In this document: piece after piece, positions 34,541 to 41,402 of the stretch
Position numbering within the stretch: position 1 is the first letter of the stretch
Layout: every line of letters begins with the position of its first letter
Origin: an uncultured Bacteroidales bacterium
GTDB taxonomy: Bacteria; Bacteroidota; Bacteroidia; Bacteroidales; Paludibacteraceae
Assembly: GCA_900317745.1 (NCBI GenBank)
Contig: ONHW01000021.1
Location: 1 to 41,402, forward strand
Direction of reading: 5' to 3'
Length of the DNA: 41,402 bases
Made by a program: the position numbers and the translations under genes
Notes under the pieces: model-generated
Databases searched by the model: none
What the model was told of the DNA's origin: nothing
Seen by the model: only the letters and a program-made list of their open reading frames with translations

Positions 34541-34572
34541 CAAAGTTACAAATAATTATTCATATTTGCAAG
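34541..34572 (-). promoter_or_regulatory. Promoter of FAH-porU-porV operon
   Basis: Minus strand CTTG (34572-34569), spacer 20 nt, TAACTTTG (34548-34541). It implies an untranslated leader of about 118 nt before the first gene. The -33 box is part of CTTGCAAATAT. Confidence 0.78.
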
Positions 34573-34647
34573 CCTTCCGCAAATTTTGTACATCTTTTCA
34601 CAACTTCTGCACATTTGCATTGCAAATTGCAAAACCTTACTTTTGTT

Positions 34648-35961
34648 TTACTTCGCCCGGATGAACAGTTGCACGGGCGTGCCGTTGAAGTCCCACCACT
34701 CGCGCAGTTTGTTCTCCAGGAAGCGGCGATAGGGCTCTTTGACATACTGTGGCAGGTTGGCGAAGAACACGAACGTAGGTATCTGTGTGTTAGGCAGTTG
34801 CGTGCAATATTTGATCTTGATGTACTTGCCTTTGGTGGCAGGTGGCGGATAGTTCTCTATCAACGGTAGGAAGTTCTCGTTGAGTTTGGCGGTAGGCACT
34901 TTGCGGTTCTTGTTCTCATACACGTGCAGAGCTGTCTCCATCACCTTGAATATTCGCTGTTTGGTCACAGCCGAAGTGAAGATGATCGGGAAGTCGGTGA
35001 ACGGCGCCAGCCGCTCGCGGATAGCGTTCTCGTAACCTTTGATGTCGGCGTTGGTTTTGCTCTCCACCAGATCCCACTTGTTCACGCACACCACCAGACC
35101 TTTCTTGTTCTTCTGCACGAGCGAGAAGATGTTCAGATCCTGCGACTCTATGCCTCGTGTGGCATCAAGCATCAGGATGCAGACGTCGGAGTTCTCAATA
35201 GCGCGTATCGAGCGCACTACGCTGTAGTACTCGAGGTCTTCGGTCACCTTGGCTTTCTTGCGTATTCCGGCGGTATCCACGAGGTAAAAGTCCTTGCCGA
35301 ACTTGTTGTAACGGGTATAGATGCTGTCGCGCGTTGTGCCGGGTATATCCGTCACGATGGTTCGTTCCTCGCCGATAAAGGCGTTCAGGATACTCGACTT
35401 GCCGGCATTCGGACGGCCTACGATAGCAAATCGCGGCAGGTCTTCGATCTCCTCATCGCCGCTGTCGGACTTGAACCGCGAACAGATCTCGTCCAGCAGG
35501 TCGCCTGTGCCCAAGCCGTTCTCGGCAGAGAGGATGAACGGCTCGCCCAAACCGAGTTTATAGAACTCCGGCGCGCCGTACTGGTTCTCGTACGTATCCA
35601 CTTTGTTCACAGCCAGCACGGTGGGTTTGCCCGCCTGCCTGAGCAGGTGCGCCACCTCCTGGTCGAACTGCGTCACACCTTCGTTCACATCCACCACGAG
35701 CAGCACCACATCCGCCTCGCGGATAGCCAGGTTGACCTGACGGTTGATCTCGCTCTCGAATGTATCTTCGGAGTTCACCACCCATCCGCCGGTATCTATC
35801 ACGCTGAACTCGCGTCCGCACCACTCCGCTTTGCCGTACTGGCGGTCGCGGGTTGTGCCGGCGGTGTTGTTTACAATGGCACGCCGTGTGCCTGTCAGTC
35901 TGTTAAAGAGGGTCGATTTCCCTACGTTGGGACGTCCCACTATAGCTAAAATATTTGCCAT
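34648..35961 (-). CDS. der: Ribosome-assembly GTPase Der (EngA)
   Basis: Der has two tandem GTPase domains and a KH-like C-terminal domain and acts in 50S subunit maturation. From ATG 35961 the product has 437 aa. Domain 1: GRPNVGKS (K15), DTGGWV, NKVD. Domain 2 (from about residue 175): [23 protein letters not shown]. The C-terminal domain ends [27 protein letters not shown], typical for Der. An upstream extension of 23 codons to 36030 overlaps the previous gene's end and is rejected. It lies 29 bp after the TonB-like gene. Confidence 0.96.
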   Translation of the reverse strand: MANILAIVGRPNVGKSTLFNRLTGTRRAIVNNTAGTTRDRQYGKAEWCGREFSVIDTGGWVVNSEDTFESEINRQVNLAIREADVVLLVVDVNEGVTQFDQEVAHLLRQAGKPTVLAVNKVDTYENQYGAPEFYKLGLGEPFILSAENGLGTGDLLDEICSRFKSDSGDEEIEDLPRFAIVGRPNAGKSSILNAFIGEERTIVTDIPGTTRDSIYTRYNKFGKDFYLVDTAGIRKKAKVTEDLEYYSVVRSIRAIENSDVCILMLDATRGIESQDLNIFSLVQKNKKGLVVCVNKWDLVESKTNADIKGYENAIRERLAPFTDFPIIFTSAVTKQRIFKVMETALHVYENKNRKVPTAKLNENFLPLIENYPPPATKGKYIKIKYCTQLPNTQIPTFVFFANLPQYVKEPYRRFLENKLREWWDFNGTPVQLFIRAK

Positions 35962-35990
35962 AGAATTTTGATAATTTTGTATGTTGATGT

Positions 35991-36914
35991 TTAATGTAAG
36001 CTGAAGTTCACCGGCAGCAAGTACCTGCATCGTATAGGGCTACCGTCCTTCATCCCAGGTTCCCATTTCGGCATCTTTCTGATGAGCCTTACGGCCTCGT
36101 CGTTAAAGAGCTTGTGTACGGGTTTGACAACAGTCACTTCGGTTACCGAGCCGTCCTTGTCCACCACGAATGAGACAAGCACTTTGCCTTGCATACCCTG
36201 CTGTTGCGCTTTGTAGGGATACTGCACGTTCTCCGACAGGAACTTGTACAAGCCGGTCTGTGCACCCGGGAACACGGGCAATTTGTCGGGCAAACGGTTT
36301 ACGCCATCGTTGGCGGAAGTGATAGAGCCGAGCACGCGTTTCTGCTCTGCATACGACACGCCATAGGCGAAGTTTGCGAACCGTTTGTTCTCAATCAGTT
36401 CGCCTTTGGATTTGTTGTACAAACTGACGGAGTATGCGCCTGCATGCTCGTCGTAAGCAGTAATCACACCATAGACGTTCGCCTCGCTCGGATAAACGAT
36501 ATACCCCTGCAAGAACCAAACCGTATCGCCCACAGCCACCGGCTCGCGGAAGATTGGTTTGCCGTCGCGGAAAGATGTGTGCTCAACCACCTGATTGTCA
36601 ACGTAGCGGTACGTCTCGTTGAGTTCGCCGAAGAAGTAATGTTCCTGCAACCCGTCATAGACGATTGTATCTTCGCTGATTTCCTTCAGGCGCAACTTAT
36701 ACACCAGCATATCGCGGGAATTGTACACCTTGGCATCGATATATTCTTTCTCGTACGTCAGTTTGGCGTACACGCCGTATTTGTCCGGTTGTGCGATGAT
36801 GTGCATGTCTTTGTTGACAAACACTTTCTTTTGCTTTGCTGCCAGCATGCCGGGCGAAACCGCGCACAAGGCGGCCGTCAGCAGCAGGAGACTGATTCCG
36901 AGTCGTTTCATCAT
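35991..36914 (-). CDS. Secreted TonB C-terminal-domain protein
   Basis: A 307-aa exported protein with a signal peptide ([25 protein letters not shown]), about 190 residues of a poorly known beta-rich domain ([57 protein letters not shown]), and a TonB C-terminal domain from about residue 210: [41 protein letters not shown] and [21 protein letters not shown]. Unlike a classical TonB there is no proline-rich spacer or inner-membrane anchor other than the signal, so energy transduction is doubtful. Such domains in Bacteroidota are often attached to other modules. It is downstream of the OmpA-gene remnant and probably uses the promoter at 37147-37178. Confidence 0.8.
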   Translation of the reverse strand: MMKRLGISLLLLTAALCAVSPGMLAAKQKKVFVNKDMHIIAQPDKYGVYAKLTYEKEYIDAKVYNSRDMLVYKLRLKEISEDTIVYDGLQEHYFFGELNETYRYVDNQVVEHTSFRDGKPIFREPVAVGDTVWFLQGYIVYPSEANVYGVITAYDEHAGAYSVSLYNKSKGELIENKRFANFAYGVSYAEQKRVLGSITSANDGVNRLPDKLPVFPGAQTGLYKFLSENVQYPYKAQQQGMQGKVLVSFVVDKDGSVTEVTVVKPVHKLFNDEAVRLIRKMPKWEPGMKDGSPIRCRYLLPVNFSLH

Positions 36915-36921
36915 GTTAGCA

Positions 36922-37079
36922 CTATTTCTTTACAAATTCCACACGTCTGTTCTTAGCGCGGCCTTCTCGGCAGACTTCCCGGCACTCTTAATCAAATGAT
37001 CGAAGAACTGTGCCTCAACCGGCATGATCAGCGCCAGTGCAAATATGCACACGAGCGCTCGTCTAATCGTTGTTTTCAT
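36922..37079 (-). pseudogene. Remnant of an OmpA-family gene
   Basis: ATG 37079 opens a 49-codon frame (stop at 36930) with a good signal peptide, MKTTIRRALVCIFALALIMP then VEAQFFDHLIKSAGKSAEKA, as in exported Bacteroidota OmpA-family proteins. In the next frame the same stretch ends EGRAKNRRVEFVKK followed by TAG at 36924-36922. That string is the typical C-terminal end of OmpA/MotB peptidoglycan-binding domains (NRRVEF). The likely history is an internal deletion that joined the 5' end to the 3' end out of frame. The promoter (37147-37178) is intact and now leads to the TonB-like gene. Alternatively the 49-aa peptide is a new small secreted protein. Confidence 0.65.
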
Positions 37080-37146
37080 ATCTGTGGGGGTTAATGCAAA
37101 CCGTACAGGTAGTCTATTCTTCTGCCCACAATATCGCTTTCGCCTG

Positions 37147-37178
37147 CAAAGTTACGAAAAATTATTGATATTTGCAAA
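37147..37178 (-). promoter_or_regulatory. Promoter of OmpA remnant and TonB-like gene
   Basis: Minus strand TTTG (37178-37175), 20-nt spacer, TAACTTTG (37154-37147). It lies 68 bp before the ATG of the OmpA remnant. Confidence 0.8.
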
Positions 37179-37224
37179 TTTTTATAGATTTTTTTCTGAT
37201 TGCCGACCGCTTACTGCCGACTAC

Positions 37225-37291
37225 AAAAAAAGAAGGATTGCCTCCCGGCAACCCAATCTCCATTAACCTTAAATCTAATACCATGAAAAAC
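37225..37291 (-). ncRNA. Candidate small RNA with own promoter and terminator
   Basis: A complete transcription unit of about 67 nt. The promoter at 37298-37329 is followed by a predicted start near 37291, an A/T-rich single-stranded part (containing CATGGTATTAGATTTAAGG), and then a strong hairpin at 37235-37254: arms GGGTTGCC and GGCAATCC with one G-U pair and a GGGA tetraloop of the GNRA type. TTC and seven T follow, ending at 37225. No open frame of meaningful length is present. I recall similar sequences in other Bacteroidales but cannot assign an Rfam family; the Bacteroidales-1 RNA or a Bacteroides small-RNA family are possibilities to test. The next promoter on the same strand starts 50 bp further on. 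Confidence 0.65.
37235..37254 (-). terminator. Terminator of the candidate small RNA
   Basis: An 8-bp stem with a GGGA loop; after it, on the minus strand, come TTC and then seven T at 37231-37225. This is the best-formed intrinsic terminator in the window apart from 23955-23995. Confidence 0.75.
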
Positions 37292-37297
37292 ACGATG

Positions 37298-37329
37298 CAA
37301 AAGTACAACAATTTACGCATATATGCAAA
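37298..37329 (-). promoter_or_regulatory. Promoter of the candidate small RNA
   Basis: Minus strand TTTG (37329-37326), 20-nt spacer, TACTTTTG (37305-37298). No protein gene follows within 200 bp on this strand except beyond the terminator, so the product should be RNA. Confidence 0.78.
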
Positions 37330-37510
37330 TTATTTGGCAAAAAATATGTTTTATAGCATAAAAATCGCCATTTTTGCAATATGCACATATCATTGGAGCA
37401 TATTCGGGCGGTGTTTGGGCGGTGAGGTGCATTTTTTTTGACGGTCTGGCGGGCGGATTGCACGGTTAGGTACGATTTTTGTAGTAATTTACGTATAAAT
37501 CTAACTACCC

Positions 37511-38998
37511 ATGAAAATACAATTCCTCGGTGCTGCGGAAGAGGTGACCGGCAGCAAGCATCTCATTACCACCAACAACGGGCACACTATCCTACTGGAT
37601 TGCGGTATGTATCAAGGTAAAGGTATGGAGACCGATGCCGCCAACCGCGATCTGGGTTTTGATCCCAAATCGCTGGACTGCGTCGTGCTCAGCCATGCGC
37701 ATATCGACCACTCGGGACTGCTGCCGTACATCTACAAACTCGGTTTTCGCGGTGATATATATTGTACGCCCGCTACGCGCGACCTGTGCGCTATTGTGCT
37801 GGCGGATACCGCCTATATCCAGGCGCAGGATATACGCTGGTACAACAAGAAGATGGACAAACTCCACCAGCCCAAAGCCGAACCGCTGTACGACCTGAAG
37901 CAGGTGGACGGAGTGATGAAACATTTTGTTACCGTCAGTTACGACCGGCCTATACGCATGTTCGACGACACGATGCTCACCTTCACCAACTCCGGGCACA
38001 TGTTAGGCTCAGCTATCTGCAACCTGGAGATAACCGAGCAGGAGGGGTTCACGGAGAAACCTACAAAGAAAGACAAGTGGTACATGGAGAACATGTCCGC
38101 CTTTGCGCCCGCGCCGAAGAATGTTGTGAAGAAGCGTATAGCGTTCACCGGAGATATAGGTCGTCCCGAGAGCCATATCCTACCCTCGCCTATGCCGTTC
38201 CCGCAATGCGACTACCTGATCACCGAGTCCACCTATGGCGACCGGCTGCACGAGAGCGAACAGGCTACCGAGGAGGAACTGCTGGAGGTGGTGGAGAACA
38301 CCTGCGTGCGCAAGAAGGGCAAACTGCTCATTCCGTCGTTCTCCGTTGGCAGAACGCAGGAGATAGTGTACGTGCTCAACAATCTGTATAACGACGGCCG
38401 TCTGCCACATATTCCCGTATATGTCGATTCGCCGCTCGCGGTCAATGCTACAGAGATATTCCGCCTGTATATGTCCGACCTCAACGAGGGCGTACAGGAT
38501 GTGCTCCGGTTCGACAGCGACCCGTTCGGGTTCAACACGCTCAAGTATATCAAAGATATCAACGAGTCGAAGCGGCTCAACCACTCCGACGAACCGTGTA
38601 TCATCATTGCTGCATCGGGAATGTTGGAGGCAGGACGCATCAAGCACCATGTGGCTAACCATATTGCCGACCCGAGCACTACGATCCTGATTGTCGGCTA
38701 CTGCACGCCTACCTCACTCGGCGCACGTATTCAGGATCCTACCAAACGCTGGATCAGTATCTTCGGTATGGACCGCAAGATCAATGCCGAGATCATCAAG
38801 ATCGAGGCGTTCTCCGGACACGGCGACTACCGCGAGATGACCGATTACCTGAGCCGCAGCATCGACCCCAAGCAGGTCAAACAGACGTTTATCGTACACG
38901 GTGAGCCGCTGGCGCAGGAGGCGTTCAAGGGACATCTGCACGATGTCGGGTTCCGCAACCTGACTATCCCGAAGAAACGTGACGCGGTAGAACTCTGA
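37511..38998 (+). CDS. MBL-fold beta-CASP hydrolase (CPSF73-like)
   Basis: A 495-aa metallo-beta-lactamase protein with a beta-CASP insertion and the RNA-specificity C-terminal motif, like bacterial homologues of CPSF-73/Ysh1. The metal-binding motifs are HAHIDHSG (H62, H64, D66, H67), SGHMLGSA, FTGDIGR and the final HGEP; beta-CASP motifs include TESTYGDR, IPSFSVGRTQE, VDSPLA and AASGMLEAGRIKHH. Members act as endo- or 5'-3' exoribonucleases; its role in Bacteroidota is not known to me. About 70 residues between HMLGSA and FTGD (EKPTKKDKWYMENMSAFAPAPKN) form an insertion. No consensus promoter is found in the 200 bp before it. It is convergent with the DUF4476 gene, with a gap of 6 bp. Confidence 0.88.
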   Translation: MKIQFLGAAEEVTGSKHLITTNNGHTILLDCGMYQGKGMETDAANRDLGFDPKSLDCVVLSHAHIDHSGLLPYIYKLGFRGDIYCTPATRDLCAIVLADTAYIQAQDIRWYNKKMDKLHQPKAEPLYDLKQVDGVMKHFVTVSYDRPIRMFDDTMLTFTNSGHMLGSAICNLEITEQEGFTEKPTKKDKWYMENMSAFAPAPKNVVKKRIAFTGDIGRPESHILPSPMPFPQCDYLITESTYGDRLHESEQATEEELLEVVENTCVRKKGKLLIPSFSVGRTQEIVYVLNNLYNDGRLPHIPVYVDSPLAVNATEIFRLYMSDLNEGVQDVLRFDSDPFGFNTLKYIKDINESKRLNHSDEPCIIIAASGMLEAGRIKHHVANHIADPSTTILIVGYCTPTSLGARIQDPTKRWISIFGMDRKINAEIIKIEAFSGHGDYREMTDYLSRSIDPKQVKQTFIVHGEPLAQEAFKGHLHDVGFRNLTIPKKRDAVEL

Positions 38999-39004
38999 TC
39001 CGCT

Positions 39005-39415
39005 TTAGCGGCGCATATCCGGATAGATATAATCCATCAGCGCGTCGTAGTTCGACGAGAACGAGAAACTGTCCCGCAAGGTTGGATACCGTTCGGGATC
39101 GGTGCAGTACGGATAGGCGAACTTCAGAAACGCCAGACGGTTGTCCTCAAACGAGAACGTCTTAGCCATCACAGCCAGATCGTCCGTGCAGAACAGACCG
39201 ATCACTACGCACAGTTGTGCTATCTCCAGTTTCTTGTCATCAAACGACTGACCTTTCAGGGTCTGCATCACGGCTTGCATCTGCTCGGCTGTGGCGCAGG
39301 GCGGCAGCTCGCGGCGCGACGGACCGGGATAGTGGTGGTGATGGTGCTGTGCTACAGCGTTCACCGGCAGCACAAGGGCTGCTATTAGGCAGAGGATAAA
39401 CAGATTCTTTTTCAT
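39005..39415 (-). CDS. Exported DUF4476 protein with His-rich N terminus
   Basis: A 136-aa protein from ATG 39415 with a signal peptide ending NAVAQ; after it the mature protein begins with five histidines (HHHHHYPGPS). The DUF4476 domain fills the rest: QSFDDKKLEIAQLCVVIGLFCTDDL, MAKTFSFEDNRLAFLKFAYPYCTDPERY and RDSFSFSSNYDALMDYI. DUF4476 is common in Bacteroidota and animals; its function is unknown, although the conserved cysteines and helical pattern suggest a small interaction domain. The His cluster could bind Zn, Ni or Cu. It has its own promoter at 39446-39477. Confidence 0.85.
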   Translation of the reverse strand: MKKNLFILCLIAALVLPVNAVAQHHHHHYPGPSRRELPPCATAEQMQAVMQTLKGQSFDDKKLEIAQLCVVIGLFCTDDLAVMAKTFSFEDNRLAFLKFAYPYCTDPERYPTLRDSFSFSSNYDALMDYIYPDMRR

Positions 39416-39445
39416 TGATTCAGCGGACGATTTGGTTTTGCCTGC

Positions 39446-39477
39446 CAAAGGTACTGCTTTTTTTTGAATTTTGCAAA
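39446..39477 (-). promoter_or_regulatory. Promoter of the DUF4476 gene
   Basis: Minus strand TTTG (39477-39474), 20-nt spacer, TACCTTTG (39453-39446), 31 bp before the ATG. Confidence 0.78.
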
Positions 39478-39508
39478 TTATTTTGTTAAAAATCCAAAAA
39501 AATCTATC

Positions 39509-39604
39509 ATTTTTTGGAATATAATCCGAAAATTCAGCCTATTTTTTGGAATATAATCCGAAAATTCAGCCTATTTTTTGGAATATAATCCGAAAAGTTA
39601 GCCT
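39509..39604. repeat. Three 32-bp tandem units
   Basis: Units 39509-39540 and 39541-39572 are identical; 39573-39604 differs by three adjacent bases. Each contains TTTTTTGGAATATAATCCG, in which GGA and TCC flank an AT core, so each unit can form a small hairpin. There are no spacers, so this is not CRISPR. The array sits in the gap between the DUF4476 and ATPase genes. Confidence 0.9.
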
Positions 39605-39842
39605 GTTTTGAGGATAAAAGTGTCAGCCGAAAAGCAAATAAGTCTCGGGTTAACTTGCTTTCAATTTGCTTTTGCCTTGCTCTTGCCTTGCTCTCATATC
39701 CGTCTCGGGTTATGCGGAACAGCGTAGCGGTTAGAAACTTGTTGTTTTTATCTTTTTGGGGATTTAAAAACGTACATTTTTTTAGAAATAGCCATAAAAA
39801 CCTTAAAAAATACACAATATCTTTTAATTTGTTGTTCAAAAA
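39605..39842. other. AT-rich intergenic stretch without gene
   Basis: No supportable gene. The sequence has an 11-bp direct repeat GTCTCGGGTTA (near 39642 and 39702), a doubled TTGCCTTGCT word, and long A/T runs. Open frames here read low-complexity Phe/Lys/Leu strings and are not credible. Confidence 0.6.
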
Positions 39843-39874
39843 TTTGCATATTTCAAATATTTTTAGTATCTTTG
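39843..39874 (+). promoter_or_regulatory. Promoter of the ATPase gene
   Basis: TTTG 39843-39846, 20-nt spacer, TATCTTTG 39867-39874, implying a leader of about 88 nt before ATG 39969. Confidence 0.78.
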
Positions 39875-39931
39875 CTGCGGATTAGTCAGACAAATACGAT
39901 GTTGCTCTGCGGATTTGGCTGACAAATACGA
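39875..39931 (+). repeat. 25-bp imperfect direct repeat in ATPase leader
   Basis: 39875-39899 and 39907-39931 both begin CTGCGGATT and end GACAAATACGA, with four differences between. Their offset is 32 bp, the same period as the tandem array 300 bp upstream, although the sequences differ. Confidence 0.75.
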
Positions 39932-39968
39932 AATACAGATTCGATTTTTACCATTAAATGAAGTATAT

Positions 39969-41126
39969 ATGTTTTCTCGTTATTATCAATTAGACAAAGA
40001 GTTAGATACCAGCGTGTTTCTTTTCGGGGCAAGACAAACCGGAAAAACGACATTGCTTTTGCAGCAATTTCCCAACGCTGAGTATATTGACTTGTTGGAC
40101 TCGGTCACACTACGGAAGTTCTCCAACTATCCCGAAACATTATTCGAGATGTACAAAGACCGCGATAGTAATACCGTTGTTATAATAGACGAAATCCAAC
40201 AAGTACCTTTGTTGCTCAATGAGGTTCATCGATTGATACATAAGAGAGGTATACGTTTTATTTTATGTGGCAGCAGTGCCAGAAAACTTCGCAGAAAGGG
40301 CTACAACACGTTAGGCGGCCGTGCGTTGCCATGTTATTTGTATCCGTTGGTAAGTGCCGAAATACCGGACTTTGACATTGATACGGCTTTGACCAAAGGC
40401 ATGCTTCCGGCATTCTATACTGCGAAGAACGCTTACAGATTATTGGCAAGTTATCTGGATGTGTATTTGCGGCAAGAAATAAAGGAGGAAGCGTTAGTTA
40501 GGAATCTGTCCAACTTCCAACGGTTCTTGGATGCCGCGGCTCTGACGGATGGTGAAATAGTCAACTACAATAACATTGCGACAGATTGCGGTGTTAGTGC
40601 CAATTCTGTTAAAGAATATTTTTCGATTTTGGAGGATACACTTGTCGGATATATGATCCCAGCTTTTGCCAAAAGAGTCAAGCGTCGGATAGTGCTATCG
40701 CCGAAATTCTATTTCTTTGATATCGGAGTAACCAATTATTTGCTACACCGTAAGGAAGTTGTGCGCGGGACAACAGAATATGGCCATGCATTTGAGCATT
40801 TCGTAATGCAAGAATTGATAGCATATATCGGATATACGCATAATGACAACAGGCTGTCCTACTGGCGTACAAAGGACGGAGTAGAAGTGGATGCGGTTAT
40901 CGGGAATGATTTGCTTGGCGGTGCAAAGTTAGCTATTGAAATCAAATCTACGGAGGATGTTCAAAACAAGCATCTTAAGGGGTTGCGCACATTTGCCGAC
41001 GAACATCCTGACTGCCGACGGATTGTAGTAGCACTTGACAGATTTACACGCCGAACGGTTGACAATATTGAAATCATGTATGTCTATGATTTTCTGCGAC
41101 AGCTATGGTCGGGAAAATTGTTTTGA
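39969..41126 (+). CDS. AAA ATPase with DUF4143 / PD-(D/E)XK-like C terminus
   Basis: A 385-aa ATPase of the AAA_14/DUF4143 group, widespread in anaerobic bacteria and archaea but of unknown function. Walker A is FLFGARQTGKTTLL (K26), Walker B is TVVIIDEIQQVP, and sensor-like LCGSSARKLRRKG follows. A winged-helix-like middle (IVNYNNIATDCGVSANSVKEYFSILEDT) and the C-terminal DUF4143 domain follow, with GHAFEHFVMQELIAYI and the nuclease-like VEVDAVI...LAIEIKST (D, then ExK). ATG 39969 is preferred; TTG 39915 adds 18 residues reading from the leader repeat. Codon use is more A/T-rich than in neighbouring genes and an IS lies downstream, suggesting acquisition by transfer. Confidence 0.85.
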   Translation: MFSRYYQLDKELDTSVFLFGARQTGKTTLLLQQFPNAEYIDLLDSVTLRKFSNYPETLFEMYKDRDSNTVVIIDEIQQVPLLLNEVHRLIHKRGIRFILCGSSARKLRRKGYNTLGGRALPCYLYPLVSAEIPDFDIDTALTKGMLPAFYTAKNAYRLLASYLDVYLRQEIKEEALVRNLSNFQRFLDAAALTDGEIVNYNNIATDCGVSANSVKEYFSILEDTLVGYMIPAFAKRVKRRIVLSPKFYFFDIGVTNYLLHRKEVVRGTTEYGHAFEHFVMQELIAYIGYTHNDNRLSYWRTKDGVEVDAVIGNDLLGGAKLAIEIKSTEDVQNKHLKGLRTFADEHPDCRRIVVALDRFTRRTVDNIEIMYVYDFLRQLWSGKLF

Positions 41127-41303
41127 CCGAAAATACGATGTCTGCGACATCTCCGAAAAATACGTCCGCTATGCTCACTCCATAAATATAAACGCATTCG
41201 TATGTGAGTGATCAGCCCCCGATAAGTGCTAAACAACTACCAAGGAACAACTATCTACGCGCCCTCACATCCGCGTGAGGCGAGTTAAAGTCAACAATTA
41301 TCG
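41127..41303. other. Gap between ATPase gene and IS
   Basis: No gene seen. It holds a small hairpin (CCTCAC / GTGAGG, loop of 6, near 41269-41279) without T-tract, a half copy of the ATCAGCC palindrome word near 41210, and otherwise unremarkable sequence. Confidence 0.5.
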
Positions 41304-41402
41304 TGTCTTATCCTGAAAAAAGTAGACACATTGTGAAACAATAAAAAAGTCTACATCATGGATCGACAAAAAATGCGCTTTACTCGTGAGCAACGGATGG
41401 CG
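41304..41402 (+). mobile_element. Left end of an IS, probably IS3 family (IS150-like)
   Basis: From 41304 the sequence TGTCTTATCC, five bases on AAAAAGTAGACA at 41317-41328, resembles the terminal inverted repeats of IS150-type elements (TGT...CCC...AAAAA...GACA). A start codon with an arginine-rich N terminus follows 30 bp later. The element runs off the window, so the right end, target duplication and transposase are not visible. Confidence 0.55.
41358..41402 (+). CDS. Transposase N terminus (truncated by window end)
   Basis: Fifteen codons from ATG 41358, MDRQKMRFTREQRMA. The FTREQ pattern near the start is typical for the helix-turn-helix OrfA proteins of IS3-family elements. Too short for firm identification; the call rests on its position inside a putative IS end. 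Confidence 0.45.
   Translation, partial: MDRQKMRFTREQRMA

Noticed and set aside
34924-35949. Long + strand open frame (341 codons) antisense to der
   Set aside because: It is a shadow of der; the translation is His/Arg/Val-rich without family motifs, while der has all G motifs.
37283-37441. Small + strand ORF starting MKNTMQKYNN
   Set aside because: It runs through the promoter of the minus-strand RNA unit, has no promoter of its own and a low-complexity sequence.
39509-39604. CRISPR-like array
   Set aside because: The 32-bp units are directly adjacent without spacers and no cas gene is nearby.
39534-39839. 101-codon minus-strand frame over the 32-bp repeats
   Set aside because: Starts and ends in repeat and A/T-rich DNA, no family resemblance; the DUF4476 promoter points the same way but lies further on.
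1-41402. tRNA, rRNA, prophage, integrase or origin of replication
   Set aside because: I looked for cloverleaf ends, rRNA cores, phage structural or integrase motifs and DnaA-box clusters and saw none.

Overview
The window is chromosomal DNA of a member of the Bacteroidales (phylum Bacteroidota). The evidence is a type IX secretion sortase/channel pair (PorU, PorV), a Bacteroidota-type omega subunit between bamD and coaBC, DUF3276, DUF4476 and DUF4105 proteins, a BspA-like surface protein, and ten promoters of the phylum's TTTG / TAnnTTTG type. The presence of PorU/PorV suggests a relative of the T9SS-bearing families (Porphyromonas/Paludibacter side), but I cannot place it more exactly. About 95% of the window is ordinary, densely packed core genome. 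Only the last ~2 kb looks accessory.

Layout. 343-3140 (+): queH, tdh, era. 3254-5795 (+): bamD, rpoZ-like omega, coaBC, meeting a convergent DUF3276 (PUR-domain) gene whose end overlaps coaBC. 6386-17117 (+): a long co-directional run nusB, yajC, ybbR, a DegT/StrS aminotransferase, rpoN, a PAP2-like membrane protein, a DUF4105 membrane protein, a degenerate alkaline-phosphatase-superfamily protein, yggS and a BspA-like leucine-rich-repeat protein. 17129-23901 (-): CYTH protein, lptC, TPR protein, FadL-like outer-membrane protein, coaX, a fatty-acyl-CoA-synthetase-like enzyme and a conserved hypothetical. 24017-34416 (-): M3-like zinc peptidase lipoprotein, WYL regulator, sufE, aroK, a small secreted protein, ispF, porV, porU and a fumarylacetoacetase-fold protein. 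34648-37079 (-): der, a TonB-C-terminal protein and the remnant of an OmpA-family gene. 37225-37329 (-): a self-contained promoter-RNA-terminator unit, probably a small RNA. 37511-39415: an MBL/beta-CASP hydrolase and a DUF4476 protein. 39509-41126: tandem repeats and an AT-rich AAA/DUF4143 ATPase gene. 41304-end: left end of an insertion sequence, probably IS3 family.

How the genes fit together. Much of the window serves the envelope: BamD (outer-membrane protein insertion), LptC (LPS export), YajC (Sec accessory), PorU/PorV (T9SS sorting and attachment), FadL-like and TonB-like proteins, and a trio of membrane/periplasmic proteins behind rpoN. CoA synthesis is represented twice (coaX, coaBC). 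Ribosome maturation is represented by era and der, and transcription by nusB, rpoZ and rpoN.

Most notable non-textbook signals: (1) all ten promoters share an exact 20-nt spacer and an extended consensus; (2) an orphan small-RNA transcription unit at 37225-37329; (3) an OmpA-family gene reduced by internal deletion to its signal peptide and its last residues; (4) a promoter threaded through a terminator hairpin; (5) related 23-bp tandem repeats behind two stop codons, and several 7-10 bp repeats that form or abut gene ends; (6) enzyme-family members whose catalytic residues appear lost. I found no new defence or secretion system, CRISPR array, prophage, tRNA or rRNA.
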